Shown here in pieces: positions 52,392 through 60,757 of a stretch of DNA of 64,000 nt (positions within the stretch are counted from its first letter, which is position 1; every line of letters begins with the position of its first letter). Both the position numbers and the translations under genes were made by a program. Under the pieces are notes generated by a model that saw nothing but the letters and a program-made list of their open reading frames with translations, was not told the DNA's origin and ran no database searches. Where the stretch lies: the NCBI GenBank assembly GCA_016793805.1, contig JAEUIZ010000056.1:186001-250000 (forward strand). The letters are read 5' to 3'. The stretch is from Phycisphaerae bacterium (GTDB taxonomy: Bacteria; Planctomycetota; Phycisphaerae; Phycisphaerales; UBA1924).

Positions 52392-52421
52392 TTCGGCGTG
52401 GATGCAGTCGGAGCCGCGCGC

Positions 52422-52760
52422 ATGAAGCCCTACGCCCAAGCCCTGGACCTGGTGGACGATCCCTCGCTCATCGCCGCGTACAAGGAGCACCACCGGGCCG
52501 TCTGGCCCGAGGTCGTGGCCGCCCTGCGGGGCCTGGGGATCGCGCGGCTGCGGATCTTCCTGCACGGCACGCGGCTGTTCATGTACTACGAGGCGCCGGA
52601 CGCGTTCGACCCGGCCCGCGACTACCAGGCGTATGCCGCCAACGCCCGCTGCGCGGCGTGGGACGCGCTGATGCGAGGATTCCAGCGTCGCGTTCCCGGA
52701 GCGAGGCCGGGGGAGTGGTGGTCCCCGATGGAACTGGTGTTCGATCTGGAGACGGAATGA
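52422..52760 (+). CDS. L-rhamnose mutarotase-family protein
   Basis: A 112-residue protein of the L-rhamnose mutarotase (DUF718) family. Visible motifs are YAQALDLVDDPSLIAAYKEHH (with the conserved His pair), VWPEVVAALRGLGIARLRIFLHGTRLFMYYEA and the Trp pair in GEWWSPMELVF. The family interconverts anomers of L-rhamnose or L-fucose; which sugar is used here cannot be told. GGAG lies 8 nt before the ATG. An upstream GTG adds eight residues without family support. It ends one base before the stop of the convergent MBL-rhodanese gene. Confidence 0.85.
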   Translation: MKPYAQALDLVDDPSLIAAYKEHHRAVWPEVVAALRGLGIARLRIFLHGTRLFMYYEAPDAFDPARDYQAYAANARCAAWDALMRGFQRRVPGARPGEWWSPMELVFDLETE

Positions 52761-52761
52761 C

Positions 52762-54189
52762 CTAGGGCTTGGTCGGGAGGCCCTGCTGCTGCCAGGCGGT
52801 GATCCCGCCGGCGAGGTTGGTGGCGTCGTACCCGAGGCGGTCGAGGAACGCGCAGACTCGTGCGGACCGGCCGCCCGACTTGCAATGGACCAGGATCGGG
52901 CGGTCCTTGGGGAGCCGGGCGAGGTTGGACACGATCTGGGTGTGCGAGACCTGTGTGGCGCCGTCGATGTGGACCTCGGCGTGCTCGGTGGCCTTGCGGG
53001 CGTCGAGGACGAAGAAGGCGCCGAGCCGTGAGCGGGCCGCCTCGGGCGAGATCTCCTTGGACGTGACGATGGTGCCGCCGCGCGACCCGGCCTCGGCGAC
53101 CGACGCGGGCGAGGACCAGGACTCGACGCGATCGAGCCCGACGCGGATGAGGTCCCGAACGGCATCGTCGAGGCGCGGCTCGTCGATGATGAGGTGGATC
53201 GGCTCGCTGGGCTCGATGAGCGAGCCGGCCTCGGTGGGGAACCCGGTGCCGAAGGGGATGTAGAGCGAGCCCGCGAGGTGCCCGCCCATGAACTCGCGCC
53301 AGGTGCGGGTGTCGATGATCGCGACGGCCCGGGCGTCGAGGCGGGCCAGTTCGTCGGCGCCGGCGCGCCGTGGCTTGGGGACGCCGCCGAGCACGGGCGG
53401 GCCCTCCTTGTTCCACTTCTTCATCCGCGCGAAGTAGCGCGGGGGCTCGGGCTGGCCCGAGAGGATGTAATCGACGAAGGCGCCCTCGCTCTTGGCGGCG
53501 GCGATCGCGGGGTTGAAGCGGCGTTCGTAGCCGACGGTCGATTGCGGGACGGCCCCGAGCGCCTTGCCGCAGGCGCTCCCGGCGCCGTGCCCGGGCCAGA
53601 CTTGCACGTAGTCCGGGAGCGAGGCGAAGGTGGCGACGGACTTGAAGAGTGTCCGTGCCGAGGGCGCCGCGACGCCCGCCTGTCCGGCGGCCGACTCGAG
53701 CAGATCGGGTCGGCCCAGATCGCCGACGAAGACGAAGTCGCCCGTGGCGATGCCCATGGGCTCGGCCGCGCCGCCCCCGCGGTCGGTCACGAGGAACGAC
53801 AGGTGCTCCGGGGTGTGCCCGGGGGTGTGGAGGGCCTTGATCTCGATGTTGCCGACCTTGATCACGTCGCCGTTGCGGAGGAGTTGGTGGTCGTACGTCC
53901 CGCCGACGGTGCGTTTGTGCTGCCACTGGTAGGACCAATCCGGCCCGCCCTCGCCGGAGAGGAAGACCTTCACGCCGCGTTCCGCGAGTTCGCGGGACCC
54001 GGAGACGAAGTCGGCGTGGATGTGGGTCTCGGTGGCCGCGACGAGGCGGAGGCCCTCGCGTTTGGCGAGGTCGAGGTACCGATCCACGTCGCGCTCGGGG
54101 TCGATGACGATGGCCTCGCCCGTTCGCTGGCACCCGATGAGGTACGCGGCCTGGGCGAGGTGGTCGTCGTAGATCAGTCGAAACAGCAT
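52762..54189 (-). CDS. MBL-fold persulfide dioxygenase fused to two rhodanese domains
   Basis: A 475-residue protein. Residues 1-250 are an ETHE1-like metallo-beta-lactamase domain: ETHIHADFVSG (His56, His58, Asp60), LHTPGHTPEHLSFL (His125) and GDFVFVGDLGRPDLLE (metal Asp). HADF in place of HADH is usual in persulfide dioxygenases that bind a single iron. Two rhodanese domains follow. The first (IIDTRTWREFMGGHLAGSLYIPF) ends without a catalytic Cys; the second (FVLDARKATEHAEVHIDGA) keeps it in VHCKSGGRSA. The protein should oxidise persulfides and transfer sulfane sulfur, detoxifying sulfide. GGAG lies 6 nt before the ATG. Confidence 0.9.
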   Translation of the reverse strand: MLFRLIYDDHLAQAAYLIGCQRTGEAIVIDPERDVDRYLDLAKREGLRLVAATETHIHADFVSGSRELAERGVKVFLSGEGGPDWSYQWQHKRTVGGTYDHQLLRNGDVIKVGNIEIKALHTPGHTPEHLSFLVTDRGGGAAEPMGIATGDFVFVGDLGRPDLLESAAGQAGVAAPSARTLFKSVATFASLPDYVQVWPGHGAGSACGKALGAVPQSTVGYERRFNPAIAAAKSEGAFVDYILSGQPEPPRYFARMKKWNKEGPPVLGGVPKPRRAGADELARLDARAVAIIDTRTWREFMGGHLAGSLYIPFGTGFPTEAGSLIEPSEPIHLIIDEPRLDDAVRDLIRVGLDRVESWSSPASVAEAGSRGGTIVTSKEISPEAARSRLGAFFVLDARKATEHAEVHIDGATQVSHTQIVSNLARLPKDRPILVHCKSGGRSARVCAFLDRLGYDATNLAGGITAWQQQGLPTKP

Positions 54190-54216
54190 GGCAGGCTCCG
54201 TCGTTGGTGGTCGGTG

Positions 54217-54222
54217 ATTCTA
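54217..54222 (-). promoter_or_regulatory. Candidate -10 element of the persulfide dioxygenase gene
   Basis: TAGAAT on the minus strand (five of six matches) lies 27 nt before ATG 54189, which also has GGAG. The divergent gene has its own hexamer at 54284. Confidence 0.45.
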
Positions 54223-54283
54223 CGAGCGGGGGCGGGCGGTTGATCGCGCGGGCTCGGCGATCACCGGGTTCCTGGTCGCCCGC

Positions 54284-54289
54284 TACGCT
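54284..54289 (+). promoter_or_regulatory. Probable -10 element of a leaderless promoter
   Basis: TACGCT ends 7 nt before ATG 54297, spacer GTGGGCC, no Shine-Dalgarno. Confidence 0.5.
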
Positions 54290-54296
54290 GTGGGCC

Positions 54297-55142
54297 ATGG
54301 CGCACGCCGAGGCCCCACCCACCAAGCCCCGTCCGCGCGTCTTTCGCGCGCTGGGGCGGAACGATCCGCCGGCGGTGGTGGTGATCGACGGGAACGAGTA
54401 CGCGCTGGCGGACTGCCTCAAGCACGACTCCTGGGCCGCGACGGGCATCTATCGGGGCCCGGCGGGCAAGGTCGTGTGCAAGTTCAACCGGCAGCAGGCG
54501 ATCGGGATCATCCCGATGCGGTGGCTGGGCCGGCGGCTGGCGCGGCGGGAGCACGGGTTGCTCCTGCTGCTGGCCGATTTGAAGCATGTCCCGCGGGCGT
54601 GCGGCCCGGTGGGCGAGCGGTTGCGGTCGGGCGAGGTCCGCGTGCTCCCGAACGCCGTGGCGCATCCGTATGTCGAGGGGCACCCGCTGGGGCGGGGCGA
54701 GCGTGTCGCGGACGATTTCTTCGACAAGTTGCGCGCGACGATCGAAGGCGTGCACGCGCGCGGGGTCGCGTACGTGGACCTGCACAAGCGGGAGAACATC
54801 ATCGTCGCCGACGACGGCTCGCCCTGCCTCATCGACTTCCAGGTCTGTTTCTGGCCCCGGGGCGCGTGGGCGCGGATCTGGCCCGTCACGGCGATGCTGC
54901 GGATGTTCCAGCGGATGGACCGGTACCACCTGATGAAGCACGTCATCCGCTGCCGGCCCGACCTGCTCCCGCCCGAGGCCCGCGACATCGACCAGTACCG
55001 CCCGCGCTCGATCCGCGTGTGGCGACGCATCGGGGACCCGCTCCGCGCGACGCGGCGGCGGATCCTGGTGCTCGTCGGGGTGCGGAAAGAAGGCGGCCGC
55101 GCCGAGACCGAGCACGCCCCGGAAGAGGCGTACCGATCCTGA
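54297..55142 (+). CDS. Kinase-like protein of the LPS-kinase/RIO type with altered motifs
   Basis: A 281-residue protein with a protein-kinase-like core. GKVVCKFNRQQA near 60 looks like the ATP-binding Lys strand, VAHPYVEGHPLG the hinge, and GVAYVDLHKRENIIV near 158 the catalytic loop (Asp and Asn in the xDxxxxEN arrangement). The metal-binding segment reads LIDFQVC, DFQ where kinases have DFG. There is no clear glycine-rich loop. It resembles small kinases that phosphorylate lipopolysaccharide core sugars; the substrate is unknown. The basic C-terminal part (about 230-265) is Arg-rich and could touch the membrane. TACGCT lies 7 nt before the ATG. Confidence 0.65.
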   Translation: MAHAEAPPTKPRPRVFRALGRNDPPAVVVIDGNEYALADCLKHDSWAATGIYRGPAGKVVCKFNRQQAIGIIPMRWLGRRLARREHGLLLLLADLKHVPRACGPVGERLRSGEVRVLPNAVAHPYVEGHPLGRGERVADDFFDKLRATIEGVHARGVAYVDLHKRENIIVADDGSPCLIDFQVCFWPRGAWARIWPVTAMLRMFQRMDRYHLMKHVIRCRPDLLPPEARDIDQYRPRSIRVWRRIGDPLRATRRRILVLVGVRKEGGRAETEHAPEEAYRS

Positions 55143-55146
55143 GCGG

Positions 55147-56187
55147 CTATCGCGAGAGCGCCAGCAGCCGGGCGATGCGCTCCTGGATCGGTGGGTGCGA
55201 GAGGAACATCGAGTTGATCGCCTGGTGCGCGTCGCGCATCTTGCGGAGCGGGTTGACGATGTAAAGGTGGGCCGTCCCGCGGTTGGCCGTGTCCACCAGC
55301 GGCTCGTTGTCGTCGGCGAGTTTCTGCAGCGCCGAGGCCAGCCCGAGCGGGTTCCGCGTGAGTTCGACGGCCCCCGCGTCGGCCAGGTACTCGCGCTGCC
55401 GGCTGTAGGCCATTTGGATGATCCGCGCCACCAGCGGGGCGAGGATCGCCAGCAGGATGGCGAGGATGAAGAGCACGAGCACAACCGCGCCCCCGCCGTC
55501 CTTGCCCCCGCGCCGCCCGCCCCGTCCCCCGCGCGAGTACCACAGCACGCGCCAGAAGGCGTCGCAGGCGAAGGCGATGAGCCCGACCATGGTGGCCATG
55601 AGCATCGCGAAGCGGATGTCCAGGTGCCGGACGTGGGCCATCTCGTGCGCCATGACCCCTTGGAGTTCGTCGCGGGTGAGTTTCTGCCGGAGGCCGACGG
55701 TGATCGCGACGGCGGCGTGCTTGGGGTCGCGCCCGGTGGCAAAGGCGTTCATGGCGCTGTCGCCGATCACGAAGACCCGCGGCATGGGCAGGCCCGCCGC
55801 GATGGCGACCTCCTCGACGACGTTGAAGAGTTCGGGGTCCATCGGCTTGGTGATCTCGCGGGCTCCGGACATCCGCAGGATCGCGTTCGCCCCGCCGAAC
55901 CAACTCCAGAGCGTCCCGAGGAGGGCCGCGGCCAGCGCGACGGCGCACCCGACGACGATCGAGGGCACGAGCGACTCGAGGTCCGGAGCCGCGCCGAGGT
56001 AGACGGCAAGCGCCGACGCGATGATCCCGCCCACCGCGACCCCGAGCAGGACCATGACGATCATCAGCACGACGCTCTGGCGTTTGTTCTTGCGGATGAG
56101 GTCGTGGAAGGTGAGCGTGCCGGGATAGGCCGACACTCGGCGGCGCATCGCCTCGCTCGGAGCGGAGATGGAGTCGGGCTCGGGCAT
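55147..56187 (-). CDS. M48-family (HtpX-like) membrane zinc protease
   Basis: A 346-residue protease. Two N-terminal membrane helices (SVVLMIVMVLLGVAVGGIIA, IVVGCAVALAAALLGTLW) precede the zinc motif MAHEMAHVRHLD (HExxH near 171). The third ligand Glu is in QREYLADAGAVELTRNP near 277. Two further helices lie between them, with a glycine/arginine loop (RGGRGGRRGGKDGGG) on the way. The C-terminus has SHPPIQERIARL, as in HtpX. It should degrade or release damaged membrane proteins. It lies 23 nt after lemA on the same strand, a pairing common in bacteria, and a G10 run sits in that gap. Confidence 0.9.
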   Translation of the reverse strand: MPEPDSISAPSEAMRRRVSAYPGTLTFHDLIRKNKRQSVVLMIVMVLLGVAVGGIIASALAVYLGAAPDLESLVPSIVVGCAVALAAALLGTLWSWFGGANAILRMSGAREITKPMDPELFNVVEEVAIAAGLPMPRVFVIGDSAMNAFATGRDPKHAAVAITVGLRQKLTRDELQGVMAHEMAHVRHLDIRFAMLMATMVGLIAFACDAFWRVLWYSRGGRGGRRGGKDGGGAVVLVLFILAILLAILAPLVARIIQMAYSRQREYLADAGAVELTRNPLGLASALQKLADDNEPLVDTANRGTAHLYIVNPLRKMRDAHQAINSMFLSHPPIQERIARLLALSR

Positions 56188-56210
56188 CGGAAGGGGAGGC
56201 GGGGGGGGGG

Positions 56211-56780
56211 TTAGGAGAAGGAGACCTTGGGCGCCTCGCGGGCCGCGGGCTCCTCGACCTTGAAGTAGTCCCGGGCGCCGAAGTTGAACGCGCCGGCGAC
56301 GATGTTCGAGGGGAAGGTCTGCCGCGTCTCCTCATAGCGTCCGACGCAGTCGTTGTAGTGCTGGCGGGCGAACCCGATCTTGTTCTCGGTGCTGGCGAGT
56401 TCCTCCTGCAGCGACGAGAAGTTCGTGTTCGCCTTGAGGTCCGGGTACGCCTCGGCCAGCGCGAACAGCCGGCCCAGCGCCTGCGTGACCACGCCCTCGG
56501 CCTGGGCCCGCTCGCCCACCGTGCCGCCCTGCACCTGCACGGCCCGGTTGCGGGCGGAGATCACGGCCTCGAGCGTGCCCTTCTCGTGCGAGGCGTAGCC
56601 CTTGACGGTCTCCACCAGGTTCGGGATCAGGTCGTACCGCCGCTTGAGTTGCACGTCGATCTGCGCGAACGCGTTGTCGCAATCCACACGCTTCCGTACC
56701 AGGCCGTTGTAGAGCCCGACCACGATCAGCAGAAGCACCACCGCGAACGCGATCAGTCCACCCACGACGATAAGCGTCAT
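56211..56780 (-). CDS. lemA: LemA-family protein
   Basis: A 189-residue protein. An N-terminal membrane helix (LIVVGGLIAFAVVLLLIVVGL) is followed by the LemA core YNGLVRKRVDCDNAFAQIDVQLKRRYDLIPNLVETVKGYA in outline, then helices with VISARNRAVQV, LFALAEAYPDLKANTNF, LQEELASTENKIGFARQHYN and FPSNIVAG. Length and pattern are typical. The role is unknown; LemA genes often lie beside M48 proteases, as here. AAGGAGG lies 4 nt before the ATG, and TACGAT at 56802-56807 is a likely -10. Confidence 0.95.
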   Translation of the reverse strand: MTLIVVGGLIAFAVVLLLIVVGLYNGLVRKRVDCDNAFAQIDVQLKRRYDLIPNLVETVKGYASHEKGTLEAVISARNRAVQVQGGTVGERAQAEGVVTQALGRLFALAEAYPDLKANTNFSSLQEELASTENKIGFARQHYNDCVGRYEETRQTFPSNIVAGAFNFGARDYFKVEEPAAREAPKVSFS

Positions 56781-56801
56781 ATGGCCTCCTTCTTGCCGCG
56801 A

Positions 56802-56807
56802 ATCGTA
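56802..56807 (-). promoter_or_regulatory. Candidate -10 element of the lemA operon
   Basis: TACGAT on the minus strand lies 21 nt upstream of ATG 56780, which has a strong Shine-Dalgarno. No clear -35 was seen. Confidence 0.4.
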
Positions 56808-56830
56808 CTGCACTCCGCGGCCCAGCGCGG

Positions 56831-56836
56831 TAGGCT
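56831..56836 (+). promoter_or_regulatory. Candidate -10 element upstream of the 395-residue membrane protein gene
   Basis: TAGGCT reads toward the gene at 56921, about 84 nt upstream of its ATG; the lemA hexamer lies 25 bp away on the other strand. Confidence 0.3.
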
Positions 56837-56920
56837 ACATGCCGCCCGCTCCGCTGCCCGGATCATTCGGGAGCGGGTCGGCATGGTTTCGACCCGTCGC
56901 CGAATCCGAAAGGACCCGCC

Positions 56921-58108
56921 ATGACCGACACGAAGCAGACCGATCGCGTCGTCGCCGGGACGGGCGCCGCCCCGGCCTTCGAGGACTGGTGGGCCTCGCT
57001 CCTGTGGCCCCGGCTCGTCACGGCCGTCGTGCTGGGGCTGCGGCCCGGTCGAGTGGGGCTCGCCTTCGTGGGGCTGGCCGCGACCTCCGTGCTCCTGGGC
57101 TTTGGGCTCCAGTTCGATCGCTGGATCGGGCGCGGGACGATCGACGTGCCCACGCCCATGTCGGTGGCGGCGGCGCTCGACCCCGTGTGGGTGTGGAGCG
57201 TCGCGGTCGATCTGCCGCTCGCTCTGGTGCGTGGCGTGCCGATCACGACGCTGCTCATGGGGCCGTGCGTGCTCGTGCTCTGGGCGGTGCTGCTGGGGGC
57301 GATCTCGCGCCTGGCCGCGCTCGAGTTCGCCCTGGGACAGTTCGGCGCCTGGCACGAGGGCCTGAACTTCGCCGCGGCCCGCGCCCGCTCGCTCGTGGGC
57401 GTCGCGCTCGGACCGGCGATCCTCGTCTGGGGCGTGGCGCTGCTGCTGGCGGTCGGCGGCTGGGTCGGGCAGTGGCCCGGGCTCAACGTGCTCGCCGCGC
57501 TGCTGCTGGGCCTGGCGATGCTCGTGGGCCTCTTCGCGGTGGTGGTGGTCGCGGGCATGGCGATCGTGCACGGGCTGTGCGTCGCCGCGGTCGCCGCTGA
57601 CGGCGCGGACGCCATCGACGCCGTGCAGCGCGGGTTCGCGTACCTCTTCACCCGTCCGCTGCGGCTGCTGTTCTACCTCGTGCTCGCGGGCGTGGGCGTC
57701 GTGCTCGTGGGCGTGGTCGCCGCATGGCTCCTGGCCTCGACGCTCGACTTCACGTCGCGCGGGATCACGGCGTTCATGGGCCCGGAGCGAGCCCGGCCCT
57801 TTGCCTGGCCGCTCCGCCTCGGGTACTCCGCCGGCGCCGACGACCTCGGCACGCTCGCCACGGCGACCGCTCGAATCGTCGGTTTCTGGGCGGGCGTGGC
57901 GGGGATGCTGGTGCAGGCGATCATCGTCAGCGGGGCGATGGGCGCCGCCACCGCGGTCTACCTCGCCATCCGCAAGGCCTGCGACGGACAGGACCCGGCC
58001 GACTTGTACCTTCCCGGGGCGATGGAGGCGGCGATGGCGGACGCCGCTGCCGCGCGGCTGACGCCCGGGACCGCGTCCGCGGGCGGCCCGATCGAGGCCG
58101 ACGCCTGA
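56921..58108 (+). CDS. Polytopic membrane protein of unknown function
   Basis: A 395-residue protein with about six membrane segments: near 45-65 (LAFVGLAATSVLLGFGLQF), 105-125 (LLMGPCVLVLWAVLLGAI), 155-180 (LGPAILVWGVALLLAVGG), 190-215 (LLLGLAMLVGLFAVVVVAGMAI), 245-270 (LLFYLVLAGVGVVLVGVVAAWLL) and 315-335 (IVGFWAGVAGMLVQAIIVSG). A cytoplasmic stretch after the fourth (VAADGADAIDAVQRGFAYLFTRPLR) recalls DUF4013-like families, but I make no firm assignment. The ATG has only a weak AAGGA upstream. The stop codon nearly touches the prmC frame. Confidence 0.65.
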   Translation: MTDTKQTDRVVAGTGAAPAFEDWWASLLWPRLVTAVVLGLRPGRVGLAFVGLAATSVLLGFGLQFDRWIGRGTIDVPTPMSVAAALDPVWVWSVAVDLPLALVRGVPITTLLMGPCVLVLWAVLLGAISRLAALEFALGQFGAWHEGLNFAAARARSLVGVALGPAILVWGVALLLAVGGWVGQWPGLNVLAALLLGLAMLVGLFAVVVVAGMAIVHGLCVAAVAADGADAIDAVQRGFAYLFTRPLRLLFYLVLAGVGVVLVGVVAAWLLASTLDFTSRGITAFMGPERARPFAWPLRLGYSAGADDLGTLATATARIVGFWAGVAGMLVQAIIVSGAMGAATAVYLAIRKACDGQDPADLYLPGAMEAAMADAAAARLTPGTASAGGPIEADA

Positions 58109-58155
58109 GCACCGCGCCCACCAGCCCGTGGACGACGCGGCGGCTCCTGGCCTGG

Positions 58156-59022
58156 ATGACCGAGTCTTTCCAGCGCAAGGGGCTGGAGTCCCCGCGCCTC
58201 ATGGCCGAACTCCTCGTCGCCCACGTCATCGGGTGCGAGCGGCTCCGCCTCTACATGGACGCCGATCGACCGGCATCGGAACTCGAACGCGCCACGCTCC
58301 GCGACCTCGTGGCCCGCGCCCTCCGCCACGAGCCGGTGCAGTACCTCGTCCGCGAGGCGTGGTTCTTCGGGCTGCCATTCCACGTCGATCCGCGCGTGCT
58401 CGTCCCCCGGCCCTCGACCGAGACGATCGTGCAGGCCGTTCTTCAGCACGCCCGCGTCGAGCCGGGGGGCGGCGGGCGCACCGGTGCGGGGGTCCTCTTC
58501 GCCGACCTCTGCACGGGCTCGGGGTGCGTCGCGGTGGCGCTCCTGAAGAACCTCCCCGAGGCCCGCGGCGTCGGGACGGACATCTCGCCCGAGGCGCTCG
58601 AGGTGGCCGCCGCCAACGCCCGGCGCCATGGCGTCGCCGATCGCATCGACCTCGTGCGGGGTGATCTGCTCGAGCCCTTGGCCGCGCACCCCGCGGCCCG
58701 CGCCCACGGGAGCCTCGCCTACCTCGTCGCCAACCCGCCGTACATCCCCGACCACGAGTGGGACGAGGTGCCCCCGAACGTCAAGGAGCACGAGCCGACG
58801 ATCGCTCTGCGCGGGGGAGCGGACGGGCTGGCGCTGGTGCGTCCGGTGATCGAGGGCGCGGGCGTGTATCTCCGGCCGAGGGGGCTGCTGCTGGTCGAGA
58901 TCGCCGAGTCCACCGCCGAGGCGGCGCTCGCGCTGGCGCGGGCCCGACCGGAACTCACGGGCGCGGAAGTGCTGCCCGACTTTGAGGGCCGACCGCGTGT
59001 CGTCCGGGCGGCGCGGGCCTGA
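58156..59022 (+). CDS. prmC: Peptide chain release factor N5-glutamine methyltransferase PrmC
   Basis: At least 288 residues. The methyltransferase domain has FADLCTGSGCVAVALLKNL near 118 and the catalytic NPPYIP near 195, which binds the release-factor Gln. The N-terminal helical domain has SFQRKGLESPRLMAELLVAHVIG and the EPVQYLVREAWFFGLPFHVDPRVLVPRPSTE link. The family normally begins about 15 residues earlier, with WTxRRLLxW. In the same frame that segment (WTTRRLLAWM) is present between 58129 and 58158, but the only start near it is a CTG at 58105 that overlaps the previous TGA. The ATG at 58156 is therefore the conservative call and probably too short. Confidence 0.85.
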   Translation: MTESFQRKGLESPRLMAELLVAHVIGCERLRLYMDADRPASELERATLRDLVARALRHEPVQYLVREAWFFGLPFHVDPRVLVPRPSTETIVQAVLQHARVEPGGGGRTGAGVLFADLCTGSGCVAVALLKNLPEARGVGTDISPEALEVAAANARRHGVADRIDLVRGDLLEPLAAHPAARAHGSLAYLVANPPYIPDHEWDEVPPNVKEHEPTIALRGGADGLALVRPVIEGAGVYLRPRGLLLVEIAESTAEAALALARARPELTGAEVLPDFEGRPRVVRAARA

Positions 59023-59025
59023 GGC

Positions 59026-60693
59026 TCAGCCCGCCTTGGGCCCGACGGCCTTGCGCACCTCGTCCAGGAGCCGATCGACGGGGAACGGCTTGAAGAGCAC
59101 GGCCTGCAATCCCTCCTGCGAGGCCCGGACGATCGAGTGATGCGGGTCGTAACCGAAGCCCGTCATGAGGATGACCGGGACGCCCGGGAGGGCCTTGCGG
59201 GCCGCGGCGAAGACCTCGTACCCGTTGCGGTCGGGCATGCGGATGTCGCTGAGGATGGCGTCGAAGCGGGCCCCGCCGTCGCGGGCGGACTCGAGCGCGG
59301 CGATCGCGCCCACGCCGCTCTCGAAGGCCAGGACCTCGCACCCGCGGTTGTGGAGCACGTCGTGGATGATCCGCCGGATGTTCGCGTCGTCGTCGGCGAT
59401 GAGCACGCGCTTCCCGCGGAGGACGGGGTCGATGCGGCGGTCGGCGAGCGCGCCCTCGATCCCCAGGAGCGTCTGGGCGCCCGTGGCGACGTTGCGCACG
59501 CGGCTGCGGATCGACTCGACGTCGGCGCGGATCCGCTCGAGGTGCGCCCGCGCCTGTGGGTCGCGCGAGGCCAGGTCCTTGAGCCACTCCGCCTCGGCGA
59601 GGATGTCCTTGAGCGGCTCGTTGATCTCGCCCTCCATGCGGTCGCCCACGGCCGTGTTCACCGCGCTGCGCTCGACCACGAGGAGGTTGAGCATGTGGAG
59701 CGAGATCGCCACGTAGCGCCCGAAGATCTCCGAGAACTGGCGGTCGTCCTCCGAGAACGCGCCGGGCGTTTCGCTCTCGACGTTGAAGATGCCCACGACC
59801 TTGTCGTGCATCCGCAGGGGGACCGTCAGCGACGAGCGGGCCCCGGTGAACCCGGGGAGGAAGTGCGAGTCCGTCGCGGTGTCGGGGCAGATGTAACTCC
59901 GCCCCGTCGCGGCGACCAGCCCGCTGATCCCGTTTCCCTCCGCCCGCGGATAGATCTCGAGTTCCACCGCTTCCTGGGGGAGCCCCGAGTGCATCACCAT
60001 CTCCAGCCGCCCGGTCCGCTCGTCGATCAGCCGGATGTTGAAGTGGTCGAACCGCAGCAGGTCGCGGCAGACCTGCACGATCCGCGTCTCCAGCAGCCGG
60101 AGCCGCTCGAAGACGTTCATCTTCCGCACCAGGTCGGCCTCGAACCGCACGAGTTGCGACCCCGCCTCGTCGATCGCGTCCATCTTGCGGCGGAGGCCCC
60201 GCTCGACGGTCACGTCGCGGATCAGCCCGGCCACGGACTCGACGGGCTCACCGGGGCGGTTCGCGGGCGCGACCACCAGTTCCAGGCACTTCCCGCCCTC
60301 CACGCCGTCGAGGTCCACGCGGCGGACGCTCGGGGGCGCGCCGCGGAACGTCGCCAGCGCCGCCTTGCACGCCTCGATGATCCGAGTCCGAGTCGTGGGT
60401 TCGTACGTCGAGAACTTGGTGTTGGCCCAGGCGACCAGGCCGCCAGAGGTCACCAGGCACGCGCCCTGCCCCAGCGATTCGAGCAGCGCACCCGCCGCCC
60501 CGGGCGGCGCGGTGAGCCGACGGAGGTCCGCCGAGCCGACCACGAGCCATGCCGCGTCTCGTCCCGGGGTGTCCGCGACGGGCGCGGGGAGCGACGAGCC
60601 CACCTCGAACGCACCCGAGAGCGCCCGCGCGAGCCGCTCCGTCGGCTCACCCGGCACGGCAAAGATCCACAACTTCGGGCGGTCCTGGCCCAT
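59026..60693 (-). CDS. GAF domain-receiver hybrid regulatory protein
   Basis: A 555-residue protein without a membrane segment. An N-terminal part (about 1-190) has a PAS-like region (ESLGQGACLVTSGGLVAWAN). A GAF domain follows at about 205-370 (RDLLRFDHFNIRLIDERTGRLEMV, GFTGARSSLTVPLRMHDKVVGIFNVES). A helical stretch of about 60 residues leads to a receiver domain at about 430-555 with RVLIADDDANIRRII, LSDIRMPDRNG (phospho-acceptor Asp), LMTGFG and LFKPFPVDRL. No histidine-kinase catalytic domain is present, so it likely receives phosphate from another kinase. GGAGG lies 11 nt before the ATG, and TACACT at 60720 is a likely -10. Confidence 0.85.
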   Translation of the reverse strand: MGQDRPKLWIFAVPGEPTERLARALSGAFEVGSSLPAPVADTPGRDAAWLVVGSADLRRLTAPPGAAGALLESLGQGACLVTSGGLVAWANTKFSTYEPTTRTRIIEACKAALATFRGAPPSVRRVDLDGVEGGKCLELVVAPANRPGEPVESVAGLIRDVTVERGLRRKMDAIDEAGSQLVRFEADLVRKMNVFERLRLLETRIVQVCRDLLRFDHFNIRLIDERTGRLEMVMHSGLPQEAVELEIYPRAEGNGISGLVAATGRSYICPDTATDSHFLPGFTGARSSLTVPLRMHDKVVGIFNVESETPGAFSEDDRQFSEIFGRYVAISLHMLNLLVVERSAVNTAVGDRMEGEINEPLKDILAEAEWLKDLASRDPQARAHLERIRADVESIRSRVRNVATGAQTLLGIEGALADRRIDPVLRGKRVLIADDDANIRRIIHDVLHNRGCEVLAFESGVGAIAALESARDGGARFDAILSDIRMPDRNGYEVFAAARKALPGVPVILMTGFGYDPHHSIVRASQEGLQAVLFKPFPVDRLLDEVRKAVGPKAG

Positions 60694-60719
60694 GCGTTCC
60701 GTGTTCCTCCGACTGACCA

Positions 60720-60725
60720 AGTGTA
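60720..60725 (-). promoter_or_regulatory. Candidate -10 element of the GAF-receiver gene
   Basis: TACACT on the minus strand lies 26 nt upstream of ATG 60693, with a GGAGG Shine-Dalgarno between. The divergent ABC operon has its own hexamer 20 bp away. Confidence 0.4.
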
Positions 60726-60744
60726 CGAGGTCCGGCCCGCCCGC

Positions 60745-60750
60745 TATTCT
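60745..60750 (+). promoter_or_regulatory. Probable -10 element of a leaderless promoter (ABC operon)
   Basis: TATTCT ends 7 nt before ATG 60758, spacer CTCGGCG, no Shine-Dalgarno. Confidence 0.5.
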
Positions 60751-60757
60751 CTCGGCG

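Noticed and set aside
56839-57600. Plus-strand frame starting at an ATG just after TAGGCT (56831)
   Set aside because: The spacing looks leaderless-like, but the peptide is Arg/Gly-rich and overlaps the membrane-protein gene in another frame.
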